Shown: piece after piece, positions 1-12,111 of the stretch | How positions within the stretch are numbered: the first letter of the stretch is position 1 | How the letters are laid out: the number at the start of each line of letters is the position of its first letter | Origin: Toxonevra muliebris | Lineage: Eukaryota > Arthropoda > Insecta > Diptera > Pallopteridae | NCBI GenBank assembly: GCA_963691655.1 | Contig: OY829326.1 | Location: 35,615,989-35,679,988 of the forward strand | Direction of reading: 5' to 3' | Length of the DNA stretch: 64,000 nt | Notes under the pieces: generated by a model | Databases searched by the model: none | What the model saw: only the letters and a program-made list of their open reading frames with translations | What the model was told of the DNA's origin: nothing | Position numbers and translations under genes: made by a program

Positions 1-939
1 TATAGTCTCGTACAGTACCTAAACGGATTCAACTTTAGCTCGCTGGTATACTTACTCCGTATCTCAAGATAGCTTTGTTTTGTATTGCTTTACTTCTTGA
101 TTTATACATCCGATGAATAGTTATGTGAACATTTTATGAATTGTATATTATTTAATTTCGAATTATGTTGAGCTGGCCATATAAAATGAAAATTAATCTT
201 TGTCGCTGACATTAAACGAGCATGAGTTTTGTCATCAAATGGTCCTATATATACTAAGATGTACTTTAATTAAAAAAATAAACCTTAATTCGCTTTATTT
301 GGCTAATCTCATAAAAATTTTATAATTTGCAATGTTCCATCAGGCAATATTTTAAAAGAACAAGTTGTTTCTCTAAAAATAAAAGAGAATTAATATAGAC
401 ACATACAGTATTAGCCTAGAGAGGTTGGAGAAACTTTTAGGGGAAACGCCTTCCCTTTTTTCTTCTTCTGTTACTATACAACAACCTATAGGGAGCCTGG
501 ACCGAGGTCTTTGCATCCATTCTTGTTGTGTGATTTTTATTTGCAACGAATGAAAGGGGCTTACAGAGTCCGAGTCCGAGAGGCGTGGTACTATAAAATA
601 TATAGAACACCTACTCATACCATTCCAACACACTACATAACTCCCACGCCACGACAGCCACGCCTAAGTTACGAAAAATATTTTTGGAAAATCTGAACCG
701 AATGTACCTTCTTTTACAACCTTTGGATCCGTTAGTGCTTAGGGAAGAAAAACAGAACTATTATTTGTGTAGGAAACATGTGCGATCACGATGGAAGAGT
801 TCGTTTTAAGCCCTATGCCCCGCTCGCCAGGAGGAATTTATTTTGAGGCTTTATGACCCGCCACGACTAAAATCTTTAAACCGGTATCATTTCTATGGGC
901 ACTCATAGGTTTTAGCTTATTACACTATCCAACACATTT
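1..939. other. gene-free AT-rich sequence
   Basis: No ORF with protein-like composition, no recognisable transposon ends and no RNA gene were seen. The ORFs at about 373-696 overlap each other on opposite strands and carry no recognisable motif. Confidence 0.6.
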
Positions 940-1450
940 TTCAAACGGAGAAATGGCCAACAAATATCAATAGTACTAGTCTAGAGTAACAAACTTCTAA
1001 AAGGATTTTGCAAAGTTAGCTCGCTTTCAAAAGATATAGGCATTCAAAGTTTGCCTCTTGCAGCTTATGTATTTTTTAAAAATCATTACTTGAATGATAT
1101 TTGATATTTTTTACTACTTTCTTCAGCGAAATAATAAATAATGTTATCAACAATTTTAACATTGTATTAGATGTCCATATTAAGAAGTTTAATCTATCCA
1201 TTACATGACTTTTGTAAAAAAAAAGCAGTAATACTATTAACAAAAATGTATAGAATTTAGTAAAGTTTAGATTTTCAAATTGTTTTTTTTTTTTATTATA
1301 AACAGAAAATAGAATTGAAAAATACACTAAAACACCACAACTTTGAAAGGCAATAACATTTAAAAGCGAGTTAACTTTTTAAAACCCTCTTAGGGTTTTG
1401 TTACTCTAGATCAGTACCATCGACCTGTGTTGGTCGCTTCTCCGTTAGAT
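940..1450. mobile_element. foldback / long-inverted-repeat element
   Basis: About 105 bp at 944-1050 reappears inverted at 1340-1450. The shared landmarks, read in the same sense, are GGAGAA, then CCAACA, then TCTAGAGTAACAAA, then AGTT-AGCTCGCTTT (left) or AGTT-AACTCGCTTT (right), then a GCATTCAAAGT-like (left) or GCCTTTCAAAGT (right) inner end. The arms are diverged with small indels, and the roughly 290-bp spacer has no meaningful ORF. The layout is that of a non-autonomous DNA transposon or foldback MITE. I could not find a clear target-site duplication, so the ends are approximate and the superfamily is unassigned. Confidence 0.6.
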
Positions 1451-3429
1451 TCCATGACCCTTAAATTGTAGCACAGTGTTTTGGTTCTCGCTGTTAGCTT
1501 TATTCTGGGTCCATCCTCGATCCATTAGAATTATATTTATAAGTATTTTTTACCTCCTGACTGAGCAAGAAAGTTACCTTTCTTTTCATTTTTTTATTTC
1601 TATTTTATGTTTTCTTTCTTTTATCATTATTGACCACGATATTATTGCAAACATTTCTTAAAATCTGTATTCTCTGTTTCTCTACATGCATAAAAAACCT
1701 TATTTACCTCAAGTTGCTGCATTTGCTGATTTACAGAACGCTCACTGCTAAGCATTACCAGCAAAAACACAGCAAAAACACTTGAAAGCATTAATCAAAC
1801 TGTAACTAGAGTCGTGCTTCCATTGCTTTCCGATTGATCGTACACTGTGATCATTTTGCTGTTCCAACTATTATTTTACTACATGTTGGTATGAATTCTG
1901 ATGGTGAATGGTAACAATTCGATATGTGTATTGCATTTATGTGGTATGTAGGTAGGTAGGTAGGTAGGTAGAAGTGTACGATAGATACCTTCAAAAAGAT
2001 TCGCTTAGATTTGACATGAAACAATTGTAGTCCGTGTGCTGCCAGTGAATATTCTGAATATTCTTTCTCTTCTGCTGGCAAGTAACGAATGTTCGGACAC
2101 AACGACGTGCCATTATAAATTGATCTTGTTTTGTGGCTTTAAGTAGTGAAGAGTTGTTCTCGTTTTTATGTTGTGCATATTTTGTTATTCTCCTTTTTGG
2201 GTCACGTTATGGGACGAAAACATGGAAATGTGCTCAAAATGAAAATGTACATTGAAAAAATTATACATATATGAGAATTAAAACGTGAAAGTACTTTAGA
2301 GTATGATTTTATTTTGATTTGGTTTTTCTAATAAAGAAATATTATTTACATGCTCTTATACCTTCAGTAATTGGCATGGAATAAAGTTATTTTTGATTGT
2401 GTTTTCTGGTATCAAGTGGTGAAAATATTAAATGCGGAAAAGAAAAACGAAGTTTATAATTTGAACTCAATTTTAAGTTTTTGCAACTATGTACTTTGGC
2501 CATAAATTTTTATGATTTCTGATTTCTGAGTTTGCCAAATTAAGGAAAAACATTAAACATTGAATATAAATAATAAAAAAGCTAACCAATCCATTGAGTA
2601 AATTTTCTTTCATTTTGTATCTCAAACATTTTAGAACTGAAGAACTTTTTCTGTAGTAGCCGGTGTATAATAGCTAATACCTGGAACAATACTTACTTAT
2701 AGTTTTTCTGGAGTAGTGACAACAAAAGTTAAAACACATAAACTATTTTTGTGACGGACCTTTTGGTCAAGCGGCCTTGAATTTGACGAGTTTTTAAGAT
2801 TTTTGTTTTAAATGAAATAATAAGCAATAGTATTTAAACTTTGTAGATATATTTTATTACTTTAACAATATACAAAAATAATAAAAAAAAAAATTATAAT
2901 TTTAAACTAAAATTGGTGTTACAGTTGCTATCTTCACAAAAACGGATCTACATGTTTTGGATTTCCCACTGATCGAAAACAAAAAAAAAAAAAAAAAAAA
3001 AAGAAGTTACAATCAGTATGAGTGTAGCTATCGCAGGAACTAAAATAAAAAAAATTAAAAATGTGACAAACTGGCGCGTTGTTGAAATTTACTTTACGAA
3101 AACAGACCGTTTTTTCATTGCTTTTTGTATGTAAAAATTAAGAAGTATTCAACGTAGATAGTTTTTTTAGTTCCAGCGATAAGCACTGGTTTACTGTGGT
3201 AATATACGAATCGGTCGAGTAGTTTTTTTTTTTAATCTCCCACCGTGCAGAAAAATATAGTTTCGAGGTAAATGAGTTTAAACTTCAGTCGGCCCTTTTA
3301 CCTGTTTCTGCGCTCACCTACTAAATGGGCTGTAGAAGTCGAAAAACTGAAAATATTGATACGAAAATTTTACAGTATACTTTTAAAAGCCTATACTTTT
3401 GAAATATAGAAAAAAAATCAATTTAAAAT
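1451..3429. other. gene-free sequence with simple repeats
   Basis: No supportable gene. It contains a short (GTAG)n run near 1949-1971, a poly-A run near 2980-3003, and a small inverted repeat (TATCGCAGGAACTAAAA near 3026, inverted near 3166-3182) with a spacer of about 110 bp. Confidence 0.6.
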
Positions 3430-3800
3430 TTTTTGAAAAATCTAGACCTGAAGGTGGCCTTAATCTTTTAATCAGCTCAAATTCATAGACCAAAAGCAGA
3501 TCAAAACTTTCATTAAAAGGAGGCCAAAACTTTGGGAAAAATCAGGCCAAAAAGAAAACCAAAAGCTAACCAGAATTCAAACAAAAAAATGAGCCCAAAA
3601 GCTGACCTAAAAATTAAACCAAAACTCAAAACAAAAGACCGAAATCAGAATTCACCCTCAAAGCAAATCACAGTTCAAGCCGATGGTATGAAATAAAGTA
3701 AATCTAAAAACAAGACCATAAAACTAGATCAGAACTCAGTCCAAAAACAATTATCAAGCTCTACTCTGCTCTTAAGTAGAACATCTATAAACTGCCCCCG
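3430..3800 (-). repeat. degenerate ~12-bp array (GGTCTGA family), block 1
   Basis: On the plus strand this reads as loosely repeated variants of AGACCAAAA, ATCAGAAC and AAACTCA at roughly 12-bp spacing, i.e. the reverse complement of the TTTTGGTCTGAA-type arrays elsewhere in the window. It ends next to 3774-3794, whose 21 bases are identical (inverted) to 63579-63599 at the edge of the last block. This shared non-repetitive flank shows a dispersed family and not independent slippage. Function is unknown. Confidence 0.75.
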
Positions 3801-4237
3801 AAAATTTCAGATTTTTTGTAGTCCAAGTTTAGAAAGATTTGTAAAAATAAATTTATCGAAACTGTTATGAAATGTTCCAAAATAGAAAATGTACTTACCA
3901 CATATGTTTTTATTTATTTATTAAGTATTTACTATACTTAACTTTGACTATAATAAAAAATGAAAAGCCTAGTACAAAAAGGGGCTTCAATTTATTTCTA
4001 ATTAAAAAACTTATGTTATTTATTTAAAGTTGTGCATGGATTCTGATTAGAAGTTTAAAGGAAGAAAAGGAAAAAAGAAGAGAGGGAGAGAAAAGAAACA
4101 ACATTTACAGAATATAGCAAATATATGCAGAATATTTTTATGAAACATAGTAATGCTTTATTTCTTTCTCCTGTGGTTCTGCTTTTTTGACAAACGTATG
4201 TCTCTGCGTTGATTTTGTCACTCAGATCACTACCCTT
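3801..4237. other. gene-free sequence
   Basis: AT-rich with short purine-rich runs near 4055-4100. No gene or transposon signature seen. Confidence 0.6.
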
Positions 4238-4251
4238 TAACCTAACCTAAC
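4238..4251. repeat. candidate target-site duplication of R1-like LINE (TTAGG-type repeat), left copy
   Basis: The 14-mer TAACCTAACCTAAC directly abuts the LINE poly(A) tail and is repeated exactly at 6486-6499 beyond the truncated 5' end. It is the complement of the TTAGG pentamer repeat known from the telomeres of many insects but thought to be lost from Diptera. Classical R1 insertions in rDNA make 14-bp duplications, which fits the length. Confidence 0.6.
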
Positions 4252-4499
4252 TTTTTTTTTTTTTTAACGAGGAGAAAGCATAAAAAGCCGCCCAGTCAGT
4301 GCGTGACATTCTCACGCTAAAACCACCTCTCGTCTGTACGGATAGTCCTCTCGGAACCACCGTTAGGTATTACGTCGGAAGGCCGTAATGAGCTTAGTGC
4401 TCAATCGTCAGTATTGGTTTCTGTCCAATTCTGTTCGATTTTATCGTCGGTTGACGATATCTGGCTCCGTATTTGTAGTGTTCGCCGTGCGTCATCATA

Positions 4500-5155
4500 T
4501 CTGCAGCAACCTTGCATGCTGCATTCCATTTTTCCGCTGTGTTACACATCTGTGTCGTCAGATTCCTTTCTGTAGGGGGTTTTCCAAAGGCTTTCTCCAG
4601 CTCATCTCTGTTTTTGTTAAAACGCGGGCACTTAAAAAATATATGCTGCGCATTCTCCTGTTCCTCTGCTCATCTGGGGCAAAACGGGTCTTCTTCTCCG
4701 GTGTTGATTTTATGCAAGTACTGCTTGAAGCACCCATGGCCACTAAGCAGCTGCGTAATGTGGTAATTCAGTTCACCATGTCTGCGTGATATCCACTCTT
4801 CTATATCCGTAATGAGATTGTAGGTCTATCGACCCTTCTCGGATGACTCCCATCTTCGCTGCCATTCCATGATGGTACGCTGTCTTTCTTCTCTTCTTAT
4901 GGCTTCGGTTGATTTCGTCTCACGTCCATATAACCGCTTCATCTCTTGTGCCTGTAAATCTATGGGCACCTTACTTGCTATGACACAAATAGCATCGTCC
5001 GATACTGTGCGATACGCGCTAGCAACCCTCCTTCTAGTGTGTTTTCTTGCTGTCCGCCCAGATAGGTGCTGCATATAAGATTACTGACGTAGTAACCGTT
5101 GAAAGCAGCCGGCGCCTGCCCTCACGCGGGCCTCCTATATTCGGCATTATGTCAG
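4500..5155 (-). pseudogene. R1-like ORF2, C-terminal part with zinc knuckle
   Basis: On the minus strand this starts at MPNIGGPREGRRRLL and runs through a helical region (AYRTVSDDAICVIASKVPIDL), an RQRTIMEWQRRW stretch and the closing zinc-knuckle region (HGELNYHITQLLSGHGCF, then CP-R-stop, then AQHIFFKCPRF). In R1 proteins this is a CCHC knuckle; here the second cysteine position is a TGA stop at about 4677. There is also a frameshift near 5050. It is the downstream half of the copy whose RT lies at 5790-6350. Confidence 0.8.
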
Positions 5156-5785
5156 ACTCAGACTCAGACTTAGACTGTGGCACAGGTCATTTCTTCTTCT
5201 CTTTGGTAGATTATATGAAATACTCCTTACGGTTGCGTCAGCACGGAAGGATAAGGCTTAGACATTGGTAGCTAATATCAAACGAAGCGACAGCACGTTT
5301 GATTCCTCTTTAATTCTCAGAAATCGGTCAGGTATTTATTGGACCTTGCGAGTGAGACATCACACCAAGGTATAAAAAGATCAGGTATTCATTAAACACC
5401 AGGGTGTGCGACAGCCTCACTGGTGTAGTATAAACAAAGTTGCCACTGACCATACAGCAAACGACAAAGACTTAGCCATCTTGTCACGAGGACACGCATC
5501 GTAAATACAGAAACAGGAACGAGCGGCAACGAAGCCACAGCAAGAAACCCGAGCGCCAAGAAAGGCAAACAAAGTGAAACGAGCACGAACGAAGGCGAAC
5601 GAACAAACAACATACGAGGTACTAAGGATAAAAATACTAACGAACCAAGTGTAAATAAAATAACAGTGAAGAATATCAATAAACAAGTGAACCGAAATAA
5701 ATCGTGAGTTATTATTTACGCACCCTGGTTACTCGCTGAGTATACCCTGACAAAAAGAAAAGGAACCAGGAAGGTTCGTTACAAA
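5156..5785 (+). mobile_element. unrelated insert inside the R1 copy, possible solo LTR
   Basis: These roughly 630 bp replace the R1 palm/thumb segment and have no R1 similarity. They contain a TATA-like TATAAAAAG at 5371-5379, an AATAAA at 5696-5701 and no coding potential, a layout seen in solo LTRs of fly retroviral-type elements on the plus strand. Against this, no target duplication or TG...CA termini could be fixed, and about 350 codons of RT are missing, so a deletion must also have occurred. Overlapping minus-strand ORFs at 5392-5686 look spurious. Confidence 0.3.
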
Positions 5786-5789
5786 TGCG

Positions 5790-6350
5790 ATTATTTGCAA
5801 CAGGCACTCCGGTACTTCGAATCCTCTCAGTGCACTCATAATCTGAGGCCAGTTCGCCGAATTGAAGGCATTTTTGATGTCCAACGTCACTACGGCGCAG
5901 TACTTTTTCTTGCCGTTTCTCCATTGGTTGCCGCTGGTGGCCTCGCGTGCAATATTCATCGCCGTTTGTATTGCGTCGACCGTGGATCGTCCTCTTCTGA
6001 ATCCAAACTGTCGTGCTGATAGCCCTCCTGGCTTTTCAAGCCACTCCTGGAGCCTGTCCCCTATAATGCGTTCGAGAACTTTGCCCAGTGTATCCAGCAT
6101 ACATAACGGGCGGTAGGATGCCGGTTCATCCGGCGGCTTCTTTGGTTTTAGTAGGAGGACTAACCGCTGTCACTTCCATGTGTCTGGAAAAACTCCTTCT
6201 GTCAAGCATGCGCTGAAAAGCTTCGCGAACACCTCCGGTGTAGCTTTAATCGCCGCCTTGAGCGCAACGTTGGGGATACCATCCAGTCCTGGGGCTTGCC
6301 TCTTCCATCCATTTTGCTGCGCCTTCTGTATCCGAAAAGTTGTCCGCAAA
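5790..6350 (-). pseudogene. R1-like reverse transcriptase, N-terminal half
   Basis: Minus-strand translation gives, in order, QAPGLDGIPNVALKAAI, FSACLTEGVFPDTWK-stop-QRLVLLLKP, PASYRPLCMLDTLGKVLER, SARQFGFRRGRSTVDAIQ and the motif-A block VVTLDIKNAFNSANW, ending in GFEVPECLLQIIA before the frame is lost. The block order matches RT motifs 0 to A of R1-clade LINEs. One in-frame TGA follows PDTWK. The YADD motif lies in the missing segment. Confidence 0.85.
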
Positions 6351-6484
6351 GGTGAGGTCTATTATGGACCTACCTTTGCCGTTGTCGAAAGTGTATGCCC
6401 CGAACTCATTTAGTAGCTCCAGCTCTAAGGGAACCAGGCTCTCAAGGAGTATGTGGCCACGTCGGCACGTGCGGGCGCTACCCC

Positions 6485-6508
6485 ATAACCTAACCTAACC
6501 TAACCTAA
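6485..6508. repeat. short TTAGG-type (CCTAA)n array
   Basis: Four and a half tandem units of AACCT abut the truncated 5' end of the R1-like element. The pentamer is the canonical insect telomere repeat; further short instances of the same sequence occur near 40617. Confidence 0.9.
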
Positions 6509-9140
6509 AGGGCCGTTCACATATAACGTAACGCAATCGCATCGTAACTAAACATCCCCCCCTCCCTGGTAAAGTACTTTATGAAGTGCGCATTAATATC
6601 ATTATAGAATATTCAGATATTGCTTGCTAATGTTTTTTACATTAATAATTTTGAATTTATAAAATTTATTTATTGAATATTTATTCATCGAAGTACAACA
6701 AACATAAAGCATGTACAGACATATATTGCAGAATATATGCCTATGAAAAACCAAGCGTCTAATTCACATTTCTTGGATTTTAAAACTTAATAACAAAACT
6801 ATAAAGAAAAATTAACTATTCAACGTTTAACAAAAGTGGGAACTCGCGTTGCGTAATCTCAACCAAACTAGGTATGGATATTCCCTATAGCCAGACACAG
6901 GTTAAGTTCGTAAAAAGGCAACCATCAGTCACTTGAGCTTGGTACCTTCCATACAAGTAAGTTTTTCGAAATGTCAAAATTAGAGGAAATAGTTAGCAAA
7001 TTAAGTGAAATTTAGCAAATTACATTGAAAATTGTTAAAAATCGGGGTAATAGTTAACCACAATCATCTCCCATTCAATTGAAATTATCAAAAGAAATAT
7101 TGGTCACGGAATGCAAGAAAGTTTTGTATAAGGAATCGGCCTATCAGTAAATAAACGGCAATTTTTGGTTGCGATCAGGCTTTCTATATTTCTGGTAGCA
7201 TCTTTGATTAATCAAATCAATGGTAGGATATTTTGAATCTTTTCGTCAAGTATGTAAATCATTTCAGCGAATCATCTAATAAACACCGCTGATGATGTAA
7301 AGTACTCTACTATGCAAATACTCTCAACTGTCACGTAGTTAATTATGGTGTGAAATTCACTCAATAATATTGGGTTTAACTTAAATGCATGTATTTATGT
7401 ATATGTGTGTGTGTGCACACGTTTTAATGTGAACTAATACTTTTAATCAATTTATATCCGCACATAATTAAAGCGTCATTATAATTGATGAACTGTAACA
7501 CTTTTGCATGGATAAACCGAGTTCATACTCGCTCGTCCGTTCATTTGTTTCGGTTGTTATTTGCTTGTTTGCCCGTGTGTGACTGTGTGTGTTTTATGTG
7601 TATAAAATTTGCGTGTAAATAAACTGCAAAATCCGCACAATGAATCTGAATCGCAACACGTAAAATTTACTTCCGCTATAAACGCTAAAATCACGTTCAT
7701 ATCTACCTACATACATATGTGCATACATACTCATTTACTCATTCATACAATAAACTCACACGAACACGTACACTCATACATACATACACACAAACATACT
7801 TATATACCTCCTTCTCACATTTACAAACAAATTTATAATCGCTTAATCGGAAGCCAGGTGCTACATCCGGTTATTGGCCTAGTCACCCAGGTGAGAGTGT
7901 CATGGCAGCGGAACACATTTGGCGTGTGTTCAACTGTAACAAAAAAAAAAGAAAAAGTTTTGTTGTTTTTGTTTTTTCCGTTGTTTTCCCCCATTTAAGA
8001 AGGACACTTAATAGTAGAACAGGATATATGTGTTCGTAAACAATTAAAAAGTAACGAGAAAAAATAAAAGAAAAAAAAAATATACCGAGAATAACGTTTG
8101 GAAAAAGTCATGAAGCAAAATGACAATTCAAATTGAATAATTGTTGCACACATGTCGAACAAATGAACGAACGAGCCAATTCAGATATTTAATTGAATGT
8201 GTGGCATCAAATTGTGTTGGCAACACAAACGCGAAAGGACATTCACCGCAATCAGGTAGAATGGACACAAGATGATTGGCGGCAGCAGTGGTGGCGGTGT
8301 CGTATAATCGGTACCATGCCAAACGTGTTGGATTAACGACAATAGTGTCAACGTGTCGAGACATTTAGAGTCGCAGTCGATTTGTTGCCATTCGTATTCG
8401 TGTTGCATTTAGCTAATTGTTCGTAAACTGCAAGGAACAAAACTAACTGACCGATTGTTATTGGTATAAATGTAGGTAGATACTTGCATAAATGGGATAG
8501 GTTAAACAGTTGGTTAAACATACATTTATGGTACACGTCTATAAATAAATTATGGCATTATTTTATGACTATATTTCATTGCAATTACATACTTTCATTG
8601 GCTATTATTTACTTACTTAATCAAATTCTATACACTTCTAGACATCAATTTATAACACTTTTTGCACTTAGTTTTCAGCTTCCTTCGACCAAAATAGGAA
8701 AATTTGACCCACTGTAAAAAAAACTGAGACGTGCTGGACCATAAGTTTGTTTTACAAAAATGGTCTATACAACATACCCTTTCTGGATTATAGGGAAGCT
8801 ATTCTGTTGCAAAAATGCTGTTGAAATGTGTAATTGATAATAGTTTTAATTAAAAAAATTAAGAATTTTTAGCCAGCGGCGCTTTTTCGTTTCACAGTTA
8901 TGAATTTATGAAAAATACACTATTTGGCCAATTTGGCTGCATTTCTGAAAGCGTATTGTCAAAAATCCGCGTATCATCGCTCTGTCTCATCAATCGCAAT
9001 CCTTTTTTGCATCTCTAATTGGATTATTTCTCTTTTTTTCATTTTGGGTTTCTGGGTAACGGTAAAAAGTAATCTTCACCTCCAGTCCCTATAAAAAAAT
9101 AAATATTCAGAAGAGAAAAATATTCAATATGGAACTGTCT
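6509..9140. other. gene-free sequence
   Basis: AT-rich sequence with (TATG/CATA)-type microsatellites near 7390-7420 and 7690-7800. The 129-codon ORF across 7609-7998 is essentially translated microsatellite (THTHIHTH-like) followed by poly-K codons, so I do not call it a gene. Confidence 0.6.
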
Positions 9141-9146
9141 GATTCG

Positions 9147-9396
9147 GACTTTGATGCCCGATATCTCATAAGCCGGGCGAGATGTCAATTTTTTTCTCTT
9201 GATAAAAATTTTAGTTTGCCTTAAGCTACCAGAATATAGTGAAATATCAGGGGGCCACAAGAACTATAATCGTGACTTTGCCGGCCGATATCTCGTAAAC
9301 CGGCTGAGATATCGACTGTTTTTTACTTGTTTACTTTGCCTTAATATACCAGAATATATGTAGTATCAAATGAGCTGGTCACAGGAACAAAAACCG
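9147..9396. repeat. two tandem copies of a ~125-bp unit
   Basis: Copy 1 (9147-9271) and copy 2 (9272-9396) share the order ACTTTG, CGATATCTC, TAA-CCGG, GAGAT-TC, TTTGCCTTAA, TACCAGAATATA and CACA/CACAGGAAC. They are clearly diverged. A weak third copy may begin after 9396. This could be a relic of a satellite or of an element internal duplication. Confidence 0.6.
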
Positions 9397-12074
9397 TGGC
9401 AATTGATTCACGCCAAAATATACAGTTACATCTCTGAAACAACACCCGAGTCAAAAAAAAAGTTGACATCTAAAATCAAAAATTGGTAGACCTATGGCTA
9501 CAGCCAGAACTATAATTATATCACAATATTGAAAAAATCAATTTTTGGCAGAGTTTAGAAAACAAGTTTTCTTGATATTTTCTTGTTTTTGGATATAATA
9601 GTTAATTTATGATAGAAATATAACATCGAAAGAAAAATTACTTTATTTTTTGCCACTAGTGTATGTGTGCATAAGTAATGCAAATTTTTTTTTTTTTTTC
9701 TTATTTATTTTGTGTGATTGTAACTTCCACTTAAAAATGTTCTCGCATGTCGAAACTTTAAACAATTCATTACGTTGACAGCGTTTGTTCAATGCGAAAT
9801 TAATTGAATTTGCTGCACTGATGCGAGACAAATGTTAATTAAATTACTTAAAACTTTTGCATGCAATTTACACTCACATAAGACATACTCGTATAAATGA
9901 TCCATGGCACGAAAGGGTTTTCAATTTTAACTAACTTTAATTTGCGGCCGCACAAAATGATAACGCAAAGAGAAGATGAAGTGGAAAGCAACAAGAATCT
10001 TTACCATAATAGATTTGAAAACTTAGCAGAGGAGAGCTATGAGCGGGCACTTGTGAGTTTGTAAGTTTATGCTTTTGATGAGCTATGCACTACATAAATG
10101 CACATATACTCACATAAGTAATTATTTATTTATTTACGTATTGTAAGTGTAAGTGTGTATGTATGCGAGAAGTGCATAAGTACGAACTTATTTACGCCTC
10201 AATTGGAATGTAAGTTTGAAAATGAATGCCATGAAAGTGCAATGATTATTTCAAATATAAACACGACAATCAGTAAATAGACAAACAGACAGACAAACGC
10301 ACAGACCGATCGAACAGTCAACCAACCAACTATCCGACCGACCGTCCAACCCATTGACGACCATTGGAGCATTACAACTTGCCATCCAATTGAATTAATA
10401 TCAATTAACTGCAAGTTGCGTGGTTCTGCAAATTACGCACTCAATAAAGTGCTTAATGAGTGGAAACAGCTGCCAACACACTGCCATCTCCAAAATCCCA
10501 TTCTACCATTCCAATTTACCGCCCGCTCTTTCGTTCCCTATCTCATATTTCCATTCGTCATCAGTATCGCTGTTGAAAAGCAAACGGCAAAAGGGTTTCG
10601 AATGAGCGTACGAGTGAACTCTATTTAAAGAAAATATTTCTATTGAAGTAGCACTTAATTACACATTATTACCAGTTTAATTTCATGATGCGCCCACGAA
10701 GTGTCGATGAAAGCGAGGCTAGCGGGGAATTGCAAAATATACATGCGTTGAATTAGGAAACAAAAAGAGACGAGATGAGGCGAGCTGAGGCATAGAAATG
10801 ATTAAGCTTAATGTATTGAGGTCTATTAAGGTGTCTCACGAAAATAAAGATGGTGATACCCCAACTAAAGAGAAAGAGAGAGAGAGAGACAGAGGGAGGG
10901 AAAGAGTTTCATAGAAAAATGGAATTTGGGAATTTTGTATGGGAAAATTACTCATTAGGTTACTTTAAAAATGATATTGAATGATATGAATTGCATCAAA
11001 ACATTTAGAAGTTTTAGTGCATGCGATTCCCATGAAAATTGGAATAATTTTCGCCATTTTTCATATAATCTTTGGTTTCTGGCTAATTACAGAGATCTAT
11101 GAGATTTTGAATATGTACATTATTTCTCTATGCGGATTTGATAGGTTTATCTTCATAAAAAGTCACTAAAACGATATAAAAAAACTTATTATCCCGAGTT
11201 ATTGAGATGAACTTTTCAAATAAACAAACTAAAAATTTTCCCATGCAAAAACGATTTTTACATATTTTTTTTTAAACAGTCCAACTCGCAGCAGCTTATC
11301 GCTATAACCTAAATATTTTGGGAATCATTATAAACGAAGGTTTATTTTTAAGAAGCGTAGCAAAAATTTTTGTATATTGGACTTGAGGGTCCAATATGTA
11401 TATAAGGACATATGTATGTAGTTTGGTAATAAGTTAAATGAAGTAACAAATAAATGGAAAATTTAATTGATGTACTGGTCTTTTAGACAATTTCCTGACA
11501 GCAGTCAAAGTCAAAGTTGATCGTTTGGTATGCACATACATACAAGCATATATAATAAAAGTCTAGCACACATTGTTCAATATCTAACAATAACATCCAC
11601 AACATGAATAACAATAATAATCCACTATTTTGTCATATGCACGTGTATAAAATACGCGACTGCAAAAAAAAAAAAAAAAAAAAAATGAAAAACAAAAATC
11701 GAATCAGTTCGAAGGTTGTGACATAAAGTATTAATAGGGCATGCCCCCGATAAAACATCAACGATGGTAGGTAGCAGGCACACACAGCACAACCAGCTAC
11801 ATAGTATATAAATATGTTTGTAAATACAAACATTGTATGCAACGGCGCATCCGGGAAAGAGGAGGGAGGGGAGGTAAGCTAAGGGTTTTTTCCAAATTCC
11901 TGGTTTAGATACTTGGGCCAATATAAAGTTTGGGATGGGAACGTAAAAACAACAAAAACTATTCTCACGAGGAGAGTTTGGAAGATTATTTACACAAGAT
12001 GAATGAATGATTTAAAACTCATTTTTGCATACTTATTTCGAAACTTTTCTTTTCTTTTTTTAAGAAAATCGTAT
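9397..12074. other. gene-free sequence with microsatellites
   Basis: Nothing coding is supportable. A GA-rich microsatellite is at about 10867-10890, poly-A at about 11666-11684, and a small perfect hairpin (TATTGGAC...GTCCAATA) at about 11376-11397. Confidence 0.6.
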
Positions 12075-12093
12075 TTAACTCATTAATGCCGGA

Positions 12094-12111
12094 TGGGTAT
12101 TTAAATACCCA
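12094..12111. repeat. palindrome TGGGTATTTAAATACCCA, copy 1
   Basis: Perfect 18-bp palindrome just inside the left end of the TTAA-flanked element. Identical cores occur at 12429-12444 and 12820-12835. Confidence 0.95.

Larger units (their letters stand above)
4252..6484 (-). mobile_element. R1-clade non-LTR retrotransposon, 5'-truncated and interrupted
   Basis: Read on the minus strand, the reverse transcriptase comes first (about 6350-5790), then unrelated sequence (about 5785-5155), then the C-terminal part of ORF2 (about 5155-4500), a 3' UTR, and a poly(A) tail seen as T14 at 4252-4265. The 5' end is truncated at about 6484, losing the endonuclease and ORF1. Both ends abut the same 14-bp TTAGG-type sequence. 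R1-clade assignment rests on the RT start (QAPGLDGIPNVALKAAI), the region before the thumb (MPNIGGPREGRRRLL, SVILYAAPIWAD) and the C-terminal zinc-knuckle region. In-frame stops and frameshifts make it inactive. Confidence 0.85.

Noticed and set aside
4388..4789. 133-codon ORF on the plus strand
   Set aside because: Antisense to the C-terminal coding region of the R1-like LINE, which explains the conserved look.
7609..7998. 129-codon ORF on the plus strand
   Set aside because: Peptide is mostly translated CATA/CACA microsatellite and ends in K/F runs from poly-A/T; no start context or motif.
9958..10065. Short ORF beginning MITQREDEVESNK
   Set aside because: Only about 35 codons, no conserved motif and no flanking exon; composition alone is not enough.
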